Source of the DNA: Odontocerum albicorne
Taxonomy: Eukaryota > Arthropoda > Insecta > Trichoptera > Odontoceridae
DNA length: 64,000 bases
Direction of reading: 5' to 3'
NCBI GenBank assembly: GCA_949825065.1
Contig: OX463841.1
Location: forward strand, 19,662,479 to 19,726,478
Part shown: piece after piece, positions 10,650 to 22,361 of the stretch
Numbering within the stretch: position 1 is the first letter of the stretch
Layout of the letters: each line of letters begins with the position of its first letter
Notes under the pieces: generated by a model
The model's database searches: none
Told to the model about the DNA's origin: nothing
What the model saw: the letters and a program-made list of their open reading frames with translations, nothing else
Made by a program: the position numbers and the translations under genes

Positions 10650-12300
10650 ATTGAATCGGAAAAAATAAAAGCGACTAGGAAGTAATATCCGTTGAGTTAC
10701 ACTATTTTGAGAACAAAACCTCAGAATATTTTTTCAGTGACTTTGAAAAAGTAATTCATTGTTCTAAAAAATATTGAACTACACTCTACAGGATGACTGC
10801 TTTGAAAAACATAAATTGTTTTTTCCTTCAACTTTTCATATCCTTGGCCCAGAAGTTTTCGGACATTACAAGACACATACATACTCGTATAATGCATTTA
10901 TTGAGAATTAAGTTTTTGAGTGAATCGATATACTCGAACGCAATGCCCGCATAAGTACGATAATGATATAACCCGGTAAATATTTAAACCCAAAAACTTC
11001 CTTTGATATGTTGTAAGACAGGATATATTATTTAACTCGTTATTATTTCCGGCACTATCAAAATTAAGATAGTGTTAAAGCTTTTTGCAAAATAACAGCT
11101 TCGCTGTTAACCAACCCATGGTTGTGGAGCCAATATTTACAATATTTTTTTATAAGTTTGATATTTAAATTAAACGTAGATTTAATTTTTTTTATCGCCT
11201 ACAAATACAATTGATTCATATTTAATATTTTCTTTTGATCACTTACAAAAACATAAAATCAACGATATAAATATAAAAAAAACAGGTAATTTATAAAAAT
11301 GTAACCGTAGCAAAGCCAAATGGTTAAAAGTATAAATTAAAGAAATTCAATTCAGAAACACAGTATAAGTAGAAATGAAAAAAAATCCAATTTAATCTGA
11401 GCTTATAAATGCATGAAATGTCATTATAAATACCGAACTATCGGTATTAACAAGTTTCCGAAGTGAAAATTAAAACCAAAAGAATTGTTGAAAGTTTCCG
11501 ACGCAAAAGACCATCGTTTAAACTTCGAAATATTATTTTTATGTATTTGACTTTTGGGGTTGACATTATTTTTAAGATTTGATATTCTATAATTTCCTTT
11601 ATTATGAGACGTTTATTTTGCTCTTACAAAAACTTAGGATGTTATTCAGCATTTTGTAAAAAGGGGTTATTACTGATTATTTTCTGCTGGACAGCCTAAT
11701 AAAAAAAAATTACGCTCTTCATACATTTTAGATGTTTGTTTTGTGAGTTAAAACAGTCAAAAAACATTTGATGTTACGAGTATTAACATGAAGAAATATC
11801 ACAGAAAGTCAACTACAAGGAGTGATGCACGTTACAATATTCTACGTACAAGCGATTAGTACAACAGAGTTTTCTCACGTTTATTTGCTTTATTTAACAT
11901 CTCACACTGATTTTCGAAGAACAATTAAGATAGAAAAATTACTCCTAAATCCTAAATCGGTGATTTCTTCTGAAGAGCGTTGTTATTTAAGTAAAAAAAA
12001 AGAAAATCTCTTAATATTTCGATCCTACAAAAACTGGTGAGTAAACAATTTTCTTAGCGTCATACAGTGGAAAAAGGAATTTTGGCCAAGTTGCTGATAT
12101 CAAATATCAACAATGATATACACCAGCAACAATGTTAGAATCTTTACATTTTCCGCAAACATTTGCACTCCAGAAAAGACGAAACATAATTTGTGAAGAC
12201 ATGAAACAATAGGGGACCGCTGTGAGAACCATTGTGCACTCGTAATATTATTTTGAAGAACATTTGCAGCCATTCAAGTTTACAAATCTAGATCTATTAT
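10650..12300. other. No gene recognised
   Basis: AT-rich DNA with several 60-75-codon chance ORFs lacking family resemblance. No clear repeats. Confidence 0.45.
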
Positions 12301-12305
12301 TGAAA

Positions 12306-12430
12306 TCTATATAAATAAAAATGTAAATGTTCGTATATTAAAAATCTCTAATCTCCGAAAGTTATTCACCGATCGCTTTGAAATTTTGACAAACGGTTGC
12401 ATTCATATACGAGAACATTCATAACGTGTG
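12306..12430 (+). mobile_element. Helitron-like 5' terminus
   Basis: TC after an A, followed by tatataaataaaaatg and a block resembling accgatcgctttgaaatttt. This matches the conserved start of many arthropod non-autonomous Helitrons (TCTATATA-type start, then a region complementary to a recurring cgatt...gaaattttg motif). No matching CTRR 3' hairpin terminus was found downstream, so length is unknown. Confidence 0.4.
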
Positions 12431-12439
12431 AGTGATTGA

Positions 12440-13830
12440 CCAAAATATTACACTTTATTATTTTTTCATTGATAATGTTATAAGTTACAATAATTTCTTG
12501 TGTTTATAAAATTGATAAATATATCTTTATATTCAACCCTTAAAGCTAAATCTGAAGATGATCTTCGAGTGATACCACGTATAATATTGTATTTTTCATC
12601 TTATATCAGTGGATTATTATTACATGAAAATTAAATTGAAAAAAAAAACAAATCATTTAAAATTTCAAAAGAGTGAGAGTGCGTAAACTTACTATTGACT
12701 ATACTCTTATAGAGCAGGCGATGAAATTCAAATACTATATATTTGAGTTGAAATATGCAGTTATAGTGATCTGTACAATGAAACACTTGGGCATGTCAAT
12801 ACAGACGTTGCAATATGGAAGAACAAATATATGAACACTCAAAAGCAAAACCGGATATATCATACCTGTGTCGGATACACGATGACATGCGGTATAAAGA
12901 ATATACCTGACATCAATAGAGCCAGTGCCTTTTTTAAGAACATCTAAGATGAAAAAACTATTGGGAAAACATCCCGAGACGGAATCCGCAACATTGAAAT
13001 AAGAAGAGTCTGAGAAGACATGAGCAGATGAGAAAGATAAATAAGAAGATATTAAAACCATCATGTAGAGAAGATGGAAGATTCACATGTTCCCCATATT
13101 ACTCTCCATAGTACCCCGCTGGCAACGTCAACCAGACAAACCTCCCGAAAGATAAAGATACTAGCCGCGTCCCAAAAATAATGCCGGAAAAACAGATCAG
13201 ATGAAATAGGTGAAGAATAGATACATTAAGACCTTACATTAAGACGTTAATATGAATAAAAGAGCCAACCCACATTTTACCTTTTCTTCGATAATTTAGA
13301 AAACATGTAGCTGCATTGTATGCATTTCTAGTAAACATAAAGATAGAATTTCACTATAAAATATCAATATGATTGACTTGACATTTTTGCACATTCTAGA
13401 TTGAGGTTCATTCAAAATAATATTACGAGTGCACAATGGTTCTCACTTCTTATTCAATATTTTAAAAACCAAAAAATGTGGTTTCTTCTTGCATATATAC
13501 GTTTATTAAAAAATATTACTGTATAAGAATGGAATCACATTTTTGACAACGGTCTACCCGCTGGCTTCCTTATTGGTGGCTTATGGATCGATTTGCTGCA
13601 TACATATTTTTTGACGATTTGTTATGCCATATACTCGTAGTTAGGTTGTTGATGAGATTAAATTTAACCGTTAGTTTATGAATAAATGTAAGAGTTTATT
13701 TTCATTAATATAATTTTGCCATAATAGTTTATAACTATGGTTTGAAAAAATTATTTCCTGTATTAAGTTTCATCAATTTGATCATTTCTCTTCTTATTTT
13801 TTTTATTTTGATTCTAAAAATTATTTGATT
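12440..13830. other. No recognisable gene; slightly richer interval at 12.7-13.2 kb
   Basis: The interval 12735-13200 has more balanced composition and a 109-codon minus-strand ORF, but neither strand gives a recognisable protein family. It may be an old transposon interior. The rest is AT-rich. Confidence 0.35.
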
Positions 13831-14053
13831 ATCATACGTGTATGTACATATTTAGTTAAGTAAAGATTATCATATGTGTAATATATGTATATATTTACTT
13901 AAGTAAAGATTATCATACGTGTACGTAAATATTTACTTAAGTAAAGATTAGCATACGTGTATGTACATATATATATATTTAAGTAAAGATTATCATACAT
14001 GTATGTACATATTTACTTCAGTAAAGATTATCATACGTGTATGAACATATTTA
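13831..14053. repeat. 38-bp minisatellite, left part
   Basis: About six units built on acttaagtaaagattatcat plus acgtgtatgtacat. The array is interrupted by the mariner at 14054 and resumes at 15364 with the same unit. Confidence 0.9.
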
Positions 14054-14179
14054 TTGGGTGTTAACATAAGTTGTGTCCGTTTTTTTCCAAATTAATAGAA
14101 CAAGAGGACACAACAAAAAAATACAACAAATTAGTCAATAATGTATTCTTCTTCATTATTTACAACTTATTGGCAACGT

Positions 14180-15191
14180 TCTACAAGTTTTTCAATGCCT
14201 GTGCGATAAAAACCATCCGGTCAAGACCGGATGGTTTTTATCGCACAGGAATTCGCACTCGAGGAATTCGTCCAACCATGTCCGCAATTCGACGTCATTA
14301 TTAAAGGAAACGCCGCGCAAATTGTTCGAAAGCGACCGGAAAAGGTGGAAACCCGACGGCGCGAGGTCTGGAGAATATGGAGGGTGCGGAAGGACTTCCC
14401 AACCAAGCGATGAATGGCATTTTTCGTAATGTTGGCGATATGAGGGCAGGCGTTATCGTGTTGCAGAATAACGCCATATTGCCGATCCGGCCTTTTTTGA
14501 TGAATTGCAGTGTTGAGCCGCTGTATTTGCAGAATGTATAGCTCCGCGTTGACTGTCTGATTGCGTTCAAGTATCTCGTAGTGGATGACTCCTTGCTAAT
14601 TCCACCAGATGCAAATCATCGTCTTGCACGGATGCAAACCTTGTTTCGCTCTGGGCGTTGCTTGTTGTCCACAACTCACCCATTCTTTCCGTTTCTTCAT
14701 ATTCACATAAAGGCACCATTTTTCATCACCAGCAATGATGCGGTAAAGGAACCTTTGCGTAGCTCGAAGACGCGCTAGCAAACCAGCAGAAATTGTCGAA
14801 CGTTGATTTTTGTTGTTTTCACTCAAAACATGTGAAACCCAAGCGCCGAACTTCTGGACTTTTCCCATTGATTTAAGATGGCGGTATATGATATAGTCAT
14901 GTGACTACAATTCATCTTCTCAGCCAATTTCACGGTGGTTTGAAGGGGATCTTAATCAATAATATGGTTTAAGCGGTCCTCATCGAAGTCCACTGGTCGT
15001 CCGGAACGCTCTATGTCTTTCAGGTCGAAATTATCGTCTTTGAAACGCAAAAACTATCGACGAGCTGTCCTTTCATTCATAGCATCTTCACCGTACACTT
15101 CGCAAATATCGCGAGCAGCTTTATTCCCTCGATTGAACGCGAACAGAAGGAGGTGTCGAAAATGTTCACTTTCGTCTTCTTGACATTCCAT
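14180..15191 (-). pseudogene. mariner transposase pseudogene
   Basis: The start codon at 15191 on the minus strand begins MECQEDESEHFRHLLLF, the N-terminal helix-turn-helix region. It continues through NERTARR, RSGRP and EKMNCSHMTI. The 14868-14596 segment includes GDEKWCLYVN (first catalytic Asp) and GLHPCKTMICIWWN. Later frames give LQHDNACPHIAN (second Asp) and YSPDLAPSGFH, where the third catalytic Asp of PSD(Y/F)H is replaced by Gly. Several in-frame stops and at least two frameshifts break the gene. A 52-bp hairpin replaces part of its C-terminus, so it cannot encode an active enzyme. Family assignment is firm. Confidence 0.9.
14198..14249. repeat. Perfect 25-bp-arm hairpin inside the mariner
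   Basis: The arm cctgtgcgataaaaaccatc(cggtc) is followed by the 2-nt loop aa and its exact complement. It lies in the transposase 3' coding region, where family members have no palindrome, so it looks like a local inverted duplication. Confidence 0.92.
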
Positions 15192-15363
15192 TTTGAAGGC
15201 TTGTAATCAAATAAATTAATATATGAAGCGTAAAAGCAAATACAATATCTTGTACAGCAGAAAATTTTCTTTCAAATGACGTATAACCTTTACCATTTTG
15301 TTTTACTTTTGGTGCTCATTTAAAATTTGGAAAAAAACGGACACAACTTATGTTAACATCTAA

Positions 15364-15500
15364 TACTTAAGTAAATATTATCATACGTGTATGTACATAT
15401 TTACTTCAGGAAAGATTATCATACGTGTATGTACATATTAACTTAAGTAAAGATTATTATACGTGTATACAGTATACATATTTACTTAAGCAAAGAGAAA
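15364..15500. repeat. 38-bp minisatellite, right part
   Basis: Three to four more units of the array that starts at 13831. The last is slightly expanded (gtgtatacagtatacat). Confidence 0.85.
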
Positions 15501-15534
15501 TGTAATATTTTTCTTTTGTATTGTATAACACTTT

Positions 15535-15640
15535 TCTTGTATATAGTACAACCTGACGGGTTAATTTCCATGTGGCAATCTCTTCCGACCAACCAAAAAT
15601 ATGTTAAATATACCTTAAGTTAAAACCATCGAGTATTGTA
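15535..15640 (-). mobile_element. tRNA-derived SINE, 3' fragment
   Basis: Antisense copy of the SINE tail: tatatagtacaacctgacgg, ccatgtggcaatctcttcc, accaaccaaaaatatgtt, and ccttaagttaaaacc. The tRNA-like head is not preserved. Confidence 0.7.
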
Positions 15641-15925
15641 TACAATGAAAGAGTTTTACAATAAATCATTTTGTAAAATTGAAAAAAATATTTTGAATAA
15701 ATGGAATAATTTTTATTTTCATTCTTTAATCATCAAAAAATGCTCAATAATCAAGTTACAATAACTTAACCTAATTGAATATTTATAAAAAAAAATATTC
15801 AGCTCTTTTTAGTACATTCACATTATTATTTGACTTGTTAATAATTAGATTTCTCATAGTAACATCATAATTATCATCATATTTATCCGACAAATGTTTA
15901 TAATGTCTGACATTACTCTTTTGAT
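15640..15925. other. No gene recognised
   Basis: AT-rich spacer between the SINE fragment and the 118-bp array. Confidence 0.4.
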
Positions 15926-15927
15926 CT

Positions 15928-16520
15928 CATTCATCGATGGCGACCCAATCATCGATTGGTAACAATCCAGATTAACTGGTTAGAGATGGATCTATATTCC
16001 ATCTCTGAGATATGAAAGTTGTGTTGTGTCACCTCTTAATATCTCCATTCATCGATGGCGACCCAATCATCGATTGGTAACAATCCAGATTAACTGGTTA
16101 GAGATGGATCTATATTCCATCTCTGAGATATGAAAGTTGTGTTGTGTCACCTCTTAATATCTCCATTCATCGATGGCGACCCAATCATCGATTGGTAACA
16201 ATCCAGATTAACTGGTTAGAGATGGATCTATATTCCATCTCTGAGATATGAAAGTTGTGTTGTGTCACCTCTTAATATCTCCATTCATCGATGGCGACCC
16301 AATCATCGATTGGTAACAATCCAGATTAACTGGTTAGAGATGGATCTATATTCCATCTCTGAGATATGAAAGTTGTGTTGTGTCACCTCTTAATATCTCC
16401 ATTCATCGATGGCGACCCAATCATCGATTGGTAACAATCCAGATTAACTGGTTAGAGATGAATATATATTCCATCTCTGAGATATGAAAGTTGTGTTGTG
16501 TCACCTCTTAATATCTCCAT
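15928..16520. repeat. 118-bp tandem repeat, 5 copies
   Basis: Units start at 15928, 16046, 16164, 16282 and 16400, each with cattcatcgatggcgaccca. They are almost identical; the fifth differs by ggatcta to gaatata. Internal short palindromes (catcgatg, ccaatcatcgattgg) are present. There is no ORF through the array. Confidence 0.97.
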
Positions 16521-16849
16521 TAAGCAACAGCAATACAATCAGATATTTAAAGAATCAATCGTGGGAATTTCAAGTCTGCTTGACACTATCTAAAAATCGA
16601 GTGCAATTAGCGAAATTGTTCGTTTGGCTTACAATTGGCTGCGAGTTACATTCCCGATAAGTGGTTCTAATCCCGTATGGTCAATTAATGAGGGCCGAGG
16701 ACTCGATTTTTCACTAATTCGGGTGTATGCAAGGATACGAATATAATTAATATTTCCATTGATCAATAATAGAATCAGTCGTGAGAATTGAAGTCACCTA
16801 AACAGGACCCGACAATTACATGTAATTTGTTCAACTTAGGCAACACAGG

Positions 16850-16985
16850 CAAGTCTTTATTGACGATCTTCATCAATTGGTTAATAAAACGCTTGACTTC
16901 TACCCGGGGTTTCGGGTTCGATTTCCGATGATATCCGAAAAGAAATGGTCCTAGTCTGGTAAAAGATTTTTATTTTATTTATTTT
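16850..16985 (+). mobile_element. tRNA-derived SINE, degraded copy
   Basis: A degenerate box A region (atcttcatcaattggttaat), then gacttctacccggggtttc and an excellent box B (gggttcgatttccgatg), followed by the family linker gtcctagtctggt. The 3' half is lost. Confidence 0.65.
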
Positions 16986-16989
16986 GAAA

Positions 16990-17640
16990 CTTTTATATCT
17001 AGCGGATTTATTGCTTTAAAGCAATTTCTTCCTATCCACCAGTTTTGTTTCTAAAATATTGTCGGTGTCTATGACCGTGTCTTAAAACTTAGTAAATTAA
17101 TGTATCATAATATTATAGTAAAAGTAGCAAAAATTGAAATAAAAAGATAATTCTAAGCCCGAAGGTCACGCTTTTCAATATGCTCGAATCACCAGCTCCA
17201 ATATTTTGGAAGAATATCTTACAACTGAAAAATATATTCATTTGTTTAATCCACAATCGAAACGGACTCGCAAAATAATATGTAATGTTTATGGTATATC
17301 CAATCAACCAATGAAATTAAAGCTGCCAGATGTTTAAATTTTATGGAATATTGGTTCATTACTCATATTATTAAAGGAAAAATCTAACATTTTAATATTT
17401 ACTTAGCTCATGGTAAAAAAACACTATGTTCAAATGTTAAATACATTTCAAATCAAATATTTTTTATATAACAATCACAGTTTTCATACTTATTAATTTA
17501 TTAAATCCTACACAATTATCACTTAGTAAGATATTTTCATGAAACTGTTTAATAAACATCAAAAATAATTCATTCAAAATATTTTGATCGTAATTAATCT
17601 ACAATGTTACATATTTTTAACATTGGTGTCAAAAAGCTGT
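16990..17640. other. No gene recognised
   Basis: AT-rich; the minus-strand ORF at 17113-17307 is phenylalanine/isoleucine-rich without family resemblance. Confidence 0.4.
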
Positions 17641-17646
17641 GACAAA

Positions 17647-17728
17647 TTTATGAGATTTATATTTTTTAAATAATCATTCTAAAAAACATTTTTTAGAATG
17701 ATTATTTAAAAACTATAAATCTCATAAA
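17647..17728. repeat. 82-bp foldback (about 40-bp arms)
   Basis: tttatgagatttatattttt... pairs with its near-exact complement ending ataaatctcataaa, separated by a few bases. It sits immediately upstream of a SINE. It could be a miniature foldback element; no target-site duplication is evident. Confidence 0.85.
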
Positions 17729-17734
17729 TGATGT

Positions 17735-17965
17735 GACGACCTGCGTGGCCTAATTTGTAATACAATTAATTGTCTTTCAGCCCAGAAGTAGCTGGTTGGA
17801 TTCCCGTAAATATGGATTTTTTTAAATGGATATCAGTCTGGTTTTCACTTGTGGTCTCTTTAACATATTTCTGCTTGGTTGTAATAAATTGCCACATGGT
17901 AATAAACCCACCAGATTATATTTTGTACAACGAAAGCGTAATAAAACAAATAAATCAATTTAGTA
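17735..17965 (+). mobile_element. tRNA-derived SINE, near full length
   Basis: Starts gacgacctgcgtggcctaat (box A) and has a box B-like ggttggattcccg. The body follows: gatatcagtctggttttcac, ggtctctttaacatattt, and gccacatggtaataaaccca. It ends with the tail acaacgaaagcgtaataaaa. The ORF across it is incidental. Confidence 0.85.
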
Positions 17966-17969
17966 TTCG

Positions 17970-19455
17970 TATACTTGTGTATACGTATTAAATATATGTG
18001 TATACTAAGAATCTCAAATCATACAATATAAATAAAGCATCATTTCACCATGAGCCTTGCCATTCGAATAAAAACCGACAGTAAGTAAAGAGTTAACAGA
18101 CCATCGATATTTTCGCTACTAACTTGAGCCAAAAGGCAGGAAAACTGCCTCGGAGTTTGCTAAATTAATTATATCGGGTTTACCTTCATACATAACCTGT
18201 TATTACTTACCTATAAGGTAGTCATAATTTAGATATCAGTATTACAGATGTCAAAAGTCTGGTGGACAGCAGACTTATTGCCATCACGGTCTATAACTTA
18301 TATTCAGACCCCATTTCACCTTTGTTTTTAGATACATTTTTAAAGTTTCTAATGTTAATTATGTAATATTTTTAACGGAACAGTGCTATTTTACTATACA
18401 AATAATCTATTATCATTTTGATAAATAATTGAAATATTGAAGTTTTTTTATTTATTTGTAAAATACGTCGTATAAGTTATTAGTTAAATGTAAGAAACTT
18501 CACATAAACCTCAAATCAACCTCACCTGATTGTAACACACCTCCTGGATATCTGACAAGACTATGATGACCGAATATCGGTGGTATAACCGTAGGTGGAA
18601 ACCAGCATCGTTTCACATAACATATAGGGAGAATGAAAGGACATTTTCCAGAGCTGTTCACTCTCTGTTGATGGTCTTGCTGTCTTATTTCACCTGTGGC
18701 ATAAGTTGGATAGGAAATGTGATCGCACCAGCTTAATTATACGCAACGGTACAGCAAAGATGGATCGTTCGAATGGGATTAAATTGACATCAGATAAAGG
18801 ACCCTCCTTTCGGATATCCGGGGGCGAGGGAATCATCGCGAGTGACGCCATGGACATAAGATGAATAATAAAACAATTCACCTTATGTCCATGGGCATGT
18901 GGAACACTTTCAGACTCTCCTACCTCTACTCAGCCGGAAAAATAGTATTAGTTACGCTCAATTCTGAGGATTACACGTACGAGAAATGCCATTGCAAAAT
19001 TAAAATAATAAACAACGCTGACTTTTTTTCTGTAGTTTTTTTTATATTGTCTTTAAGAGAAAGTATTATTTTTTCAAGATTTTCTCCAACAAGTGTTCAA
19101 CTTGGGGTCCACAATCAAATAACAAGTAATATACTGTCCAATATTGAAAATAAATCGTTGTTATAAAAAAATATTGTAATTTCACTACATTGTATTGATA
19201 TAATGAGACGCTTAAAAATTTGAATATGCGATTATACATAATATAAAATAATTAATTAATCGATGCGATTATACATAATATAAAATAATTAATTATTAAC
19301 TTGTTTTTGATGAGGCAAGAAGAAAAGTGAAACCTAGTATAATCTTTCGTTTGTCACAGAATATTATAATGCTTCTAAAATAACTAAAAAAGTCCAAGAT
19401 ATAATATACTTCTAAAATCTTCAAAAGTAAAGCTTATGAATAACAAGCGCAGGAC
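17970..19455. other. No gene; a hairpin and a short duplication
   Basis: Contains an inverted repeat at 18848-18894 (ccatggacataag...cttatgtccatgg) and a direct duplication at about 19217-19290 (gcgattatacataatataaa twice). The interval 18560-18850 has balanced composition and may be old transposon sequence, but no protein family is recognisable. Confidence 0.45.
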
Positions 19456-19459
19456 AAAA

Positions 19460-20400
19460 CTTGTCGAATAGAGTCTAGAACAGATAGAACAAGAACAAAA
19501 AAATACTCAAAAAATGAAATGAAAACACAGAGCGGGCTAGTTAGCTATCTCTAAGCTAGTTAGAATCTCCCGTATCCGAGAAATGTGTGAAGCAGATGGT
19601 ATTGTTAGATGGGGCAGAAACTGCAGAAGATACTGGCGAGGTATTATCACGGGAACTATCAAGTCTACACCTACATCTTGGCTTCCAGTGCTATAAAATA
19701 TTCAATCTTCTGATTTAAGCCGTGAAGAGAATCTCATTAAAGAGTGGAACAGGATGTTCCAAATCGATCAACTGCCTGTTATTGCGGAAATAAGAGAACT
19801 ACCGCCACTCCATCTTATGACTACTTCCCGTCGTCCAATCTGGAAGACTCTGGAGCAAATAGACAACAAGTCGATCGCCGATCAATGGCTGTCTCGTTAG
19901 ACGAAGTGTGATATAAAAACACGCATCTTGTAGGTGGCCCCTTGCTTGGATAGCCTGGATATTCCCTACTTCGGAAGGAGTGGATTAATTTGATTAGGAT
20001 TAGATGCGGAGTAGGCCGCACTGCGTATGATATGCATAAGTGGGGCCTGGCGGAGTCACCGTTGTGTGAATGGAGGGGAATCCAGATCATGGACCACAGC
20101 TGCCCACTGTATGCGTTCTCTAGAGGCGTAAAGGAGCTGCAACACTTAACACCAGACGCTTTGACCTGGTTGAAGAGACATACTATGCATGAGGGCAAAA
20201 CGCAGAAGAAGAAAAAGACTAGTGAGGTAATGTGGAAGAATGTATAACAAAATGGTTTCGTGCGTGGCAAGGCATGAAATACCCATTGGCAATAGTCCCT
20301 CAGGAAGACCTCCAAAAAAAGGAATACTAGCTGGGAGTCAACATCTCAAAAGAGGCAGTCCTGATTATAACAGACCACAGTACTAACTTAAGAGAAAGAA
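19460..20400 (+). pseudogene. Jockey/R1-like LINE 3' end, degraded
   Basis: Encodes the C-terminal zinc-knuckle-like region of a non-LTR retrotransposon ORF2. The 19990-20247 frame gives IRIRCGVGRTAYDMHKWGLA, then LCEW...IMDHSCPLYAFSRGVKEL and LTPDALTWLKR. This matches the usual RIRTG.GR...LHKWG...C.CG...H....CPL.AF pattern. One cysteine of the usual pair is lost (CEW for CDC). Upstream (19460-19980) and downstream sequence is LINE-derived but broken by stops. The 3' tail (gggagtcaacatctcaaaag...) is shared with 60285-60345, and the copy ends near an A-rich stretch at 20390. Confidence 0.7.
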
Positions 20401-20404
20401 AGAA

Positions 20405-21435
20405 GAAAATATTTATTTTAATACACAATTATTACAAACTGCACGCAATTGATTCCCATCAAGCAAAAAAATAAAAAATATGAAATACAATATCTAGATT
20501 TTTTCACACGAACTTTCCAATTTTTTCAATAAAACTAAAATTTTCAAATTTTACAGAAAAAATATAATAATGCAAATAATATTTCGAAACAGGTCATAAA
20601 TAATTCTTTTTAAATGCATTTTTTTACATTGTGATGCTATGCAATGCATACCTGTGAGAAGTAACGAAAACAACAAACAGCTACCGAAATAAATTATTCT
20701 TCACTTGGTACTTTCTGGTAACCCAATTATGTGTGATGTGTGTTCAATCTCACGGTATTAGTCAAGACACTACCATAAGTAAATACGTTTGTGTCGAATT
20801 CGTTAGCAAAGTATACAATATTATTATATTGTCATTATTGATTTACTAACCACATAGGAGGACCTTCTGTTAAATTATCGCTTGACATCAAATAAAAACT
20901 CCATATGAATAAATATTGTCTTGCTAATTATGGTATTTTTATTAGTACATCAACCAATTGAAATAAAAAATATGTATTATACGAGTATATGTATATAATT
21001 TGCAAACTTTACCAAAATAATTTTCTCAACTGTTTCACACATCTATATATTTGAAAATACAAATAAAATACTTGTAATAATAATAAATAAATGTACTTCA
21101 AAAATAAAATAGTGTTGCAGCAATAAACCATGAAACGAACACGAAATTTCGAATTCTAATCATCTGAAATTTTCTTGCCGTATTACGAATATGTTCAGTA
21201 TCTCTGATACAAAACACGTAGAATATTTTAGTATTTTTGCTACACGAAGAATTTCAGTAGATTAGGTCGTTGGAGTGTGATATAACTGATGTAAATAAGG
21301 GCCTTAGATATAAATGAATCCAACAATATATCCCTTTAAGGCCATTGTTTAATATAATAAGAAAGAACAAGATGGAAAGGTGGACGGGCCACTGCGTGGT
21401 GGCTAGTCACCTTTACATAATTGATATTGTGGAGA
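20405..21435. other. No gene recognised
   Basis: AT-rich DNA without long ORFs, terminal repeats or SINE copies. Confidence 0.45.
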
Positions 21436-21439
21436 ATAT

Positions 21440-21715
21440 TTTTCGTATTTATTTTTCGGTTGTCCTTTGCAATACAGATTTAATTTAGTAAAAGTTATAT
21501 CTTTACCGCGTCCAATGAATGTTGCGTTTCTTCTTGGAACTTTTCCACTTATAAATTGATTGTTAAATTTTTGAAGCTTAATCAGTTGAAACTTAAAATA
21601 ATCTAGAATTGTAATTTTTTCAAATAGGTTTTATTATATTGACTCATATATTGTAACTGCATGAAGAGTTTCATTTGACGACACAAAATATCGTAGTGTG
21701 GGTGGATTGCCCATT
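21440..21715 (-). repeat. Dispersed repeat associated with mariner remnant, copy 2
   Basis: Reverse-orientation homologue of 10077-10320, ending at the shared gtgggtggattgccc. No mariner-coding sequence is attached to this copy, so the repeat has an identity of its own. Confidence 0.6.
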
Positions 21716-21767
21716 CAAATAAATAGTATTGTATTCTTAATTTATTCTAATTTTGTATAATTGAACA

Positions 21768-22100
21768 TACATACATACATACATACCATCACGCCATGTC
21801 CCAGTCGAGGTATGCAGAGAGGACAGAGCGCCATATTTTCCTAACTCTACACACATCCTTAGCCTCTTCCACATCTCATACATCTACGATTTCTCTAGTT
21901 TGAAACGTTTTTTTCTTTCAGAATATCATTCACTTGATCCAACCATACTTTCCTTGGTCTTCCTCTCACACAACGTTCACTCACATCTGCACTGATTATC
22001 TGTTTCGTTAGTTTTACTTCATTCATTCGTTCTACATGTCCAAACCATCACCCACTCTTTTTCATCTTACTTAACAATAAGTTTTTTTGTAAATCATGTG
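21768..22100 (-). mobile_element. RTE-type LINE 3' end
   Basis: acatacatacatacataccatcacgcc followed by gtatgcagagaggacagag is the family 3' end in antisense. Further in, ttggtcttcctctcacaca and the ttcattcgttctacatgtcc block correspond to the GRPRK and GHVERM regions of the reverse-transcriptase C-terminus. No intact frame survives. Confidence 0.7.
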
Positions 22101-22149
22101 ATATAAAACCCAAAACTCTGCGTCGACATTACTTGTACACAGACAACTT

Positions 22150-22215
22150 TTATATAGGAACAACCGCTGTGGCCTAGTTTGTAAGACGCAAGTCTTCCGA
22201 CCGATCGATATGTTT
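22150..22215 (+). mobile_element. tRNA-derived SINE, head fragment
   Basis: aacaaccgctgtggcctagt (box A) and gtaagacgcaagtcttccg match the family head. The copy breaks off before box B. Confidence 0.65.
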
Positions 22216-22361
22216 ATGTTTAATTGGAAATAATTATACTTTTAAAACTTATTGTATATTTGATCAAAAAAAGTGCCGTGAAGAAGAGGACTATAACTTG
22301 ACTACAGTTTATGACCTTGATTTAAAACTATAACATTATATTATTATCAAAAAAATCGAAA

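Larger units (their letters stand above)
14054..15363 (-). mobile_element. mariner transposon, complete but inactivated
   Basis: Terminal inverted repeats of about 40 bp (left ttgggtgttaacataagttg, right end complementary to ttagatgttaacataagttg, continuing through tgtccgtttttttccaaatt) flank a 1310-bp element. TA dinucleotides at 14052-14053 and 15364-15365 are the expected target-site duplication. The transposase is on the minus strand. Length and structure are typical of the family. The insertion split a 38-bp minisatellite, so it is younger than the array. Confidence 0.93.

Noticed and set aside
12735..13064. 109-codon minus-strand ORF as a host gene
   Set aside because: No recognisable domain, no splice or promoter context; left as unexplained sequence.
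16600..16720. Another SINE or tRNA-like head (gtttggcttacaattggctg, ggttctaatcccg)
   Set aside because: Box-like words are present but order and spacing do not match the family or a tRNA fold.
19821..20315. 164-codon minus-strand ORF
   Set aside because: Shadow of the LINE C-terminus encoded on the plus strand.
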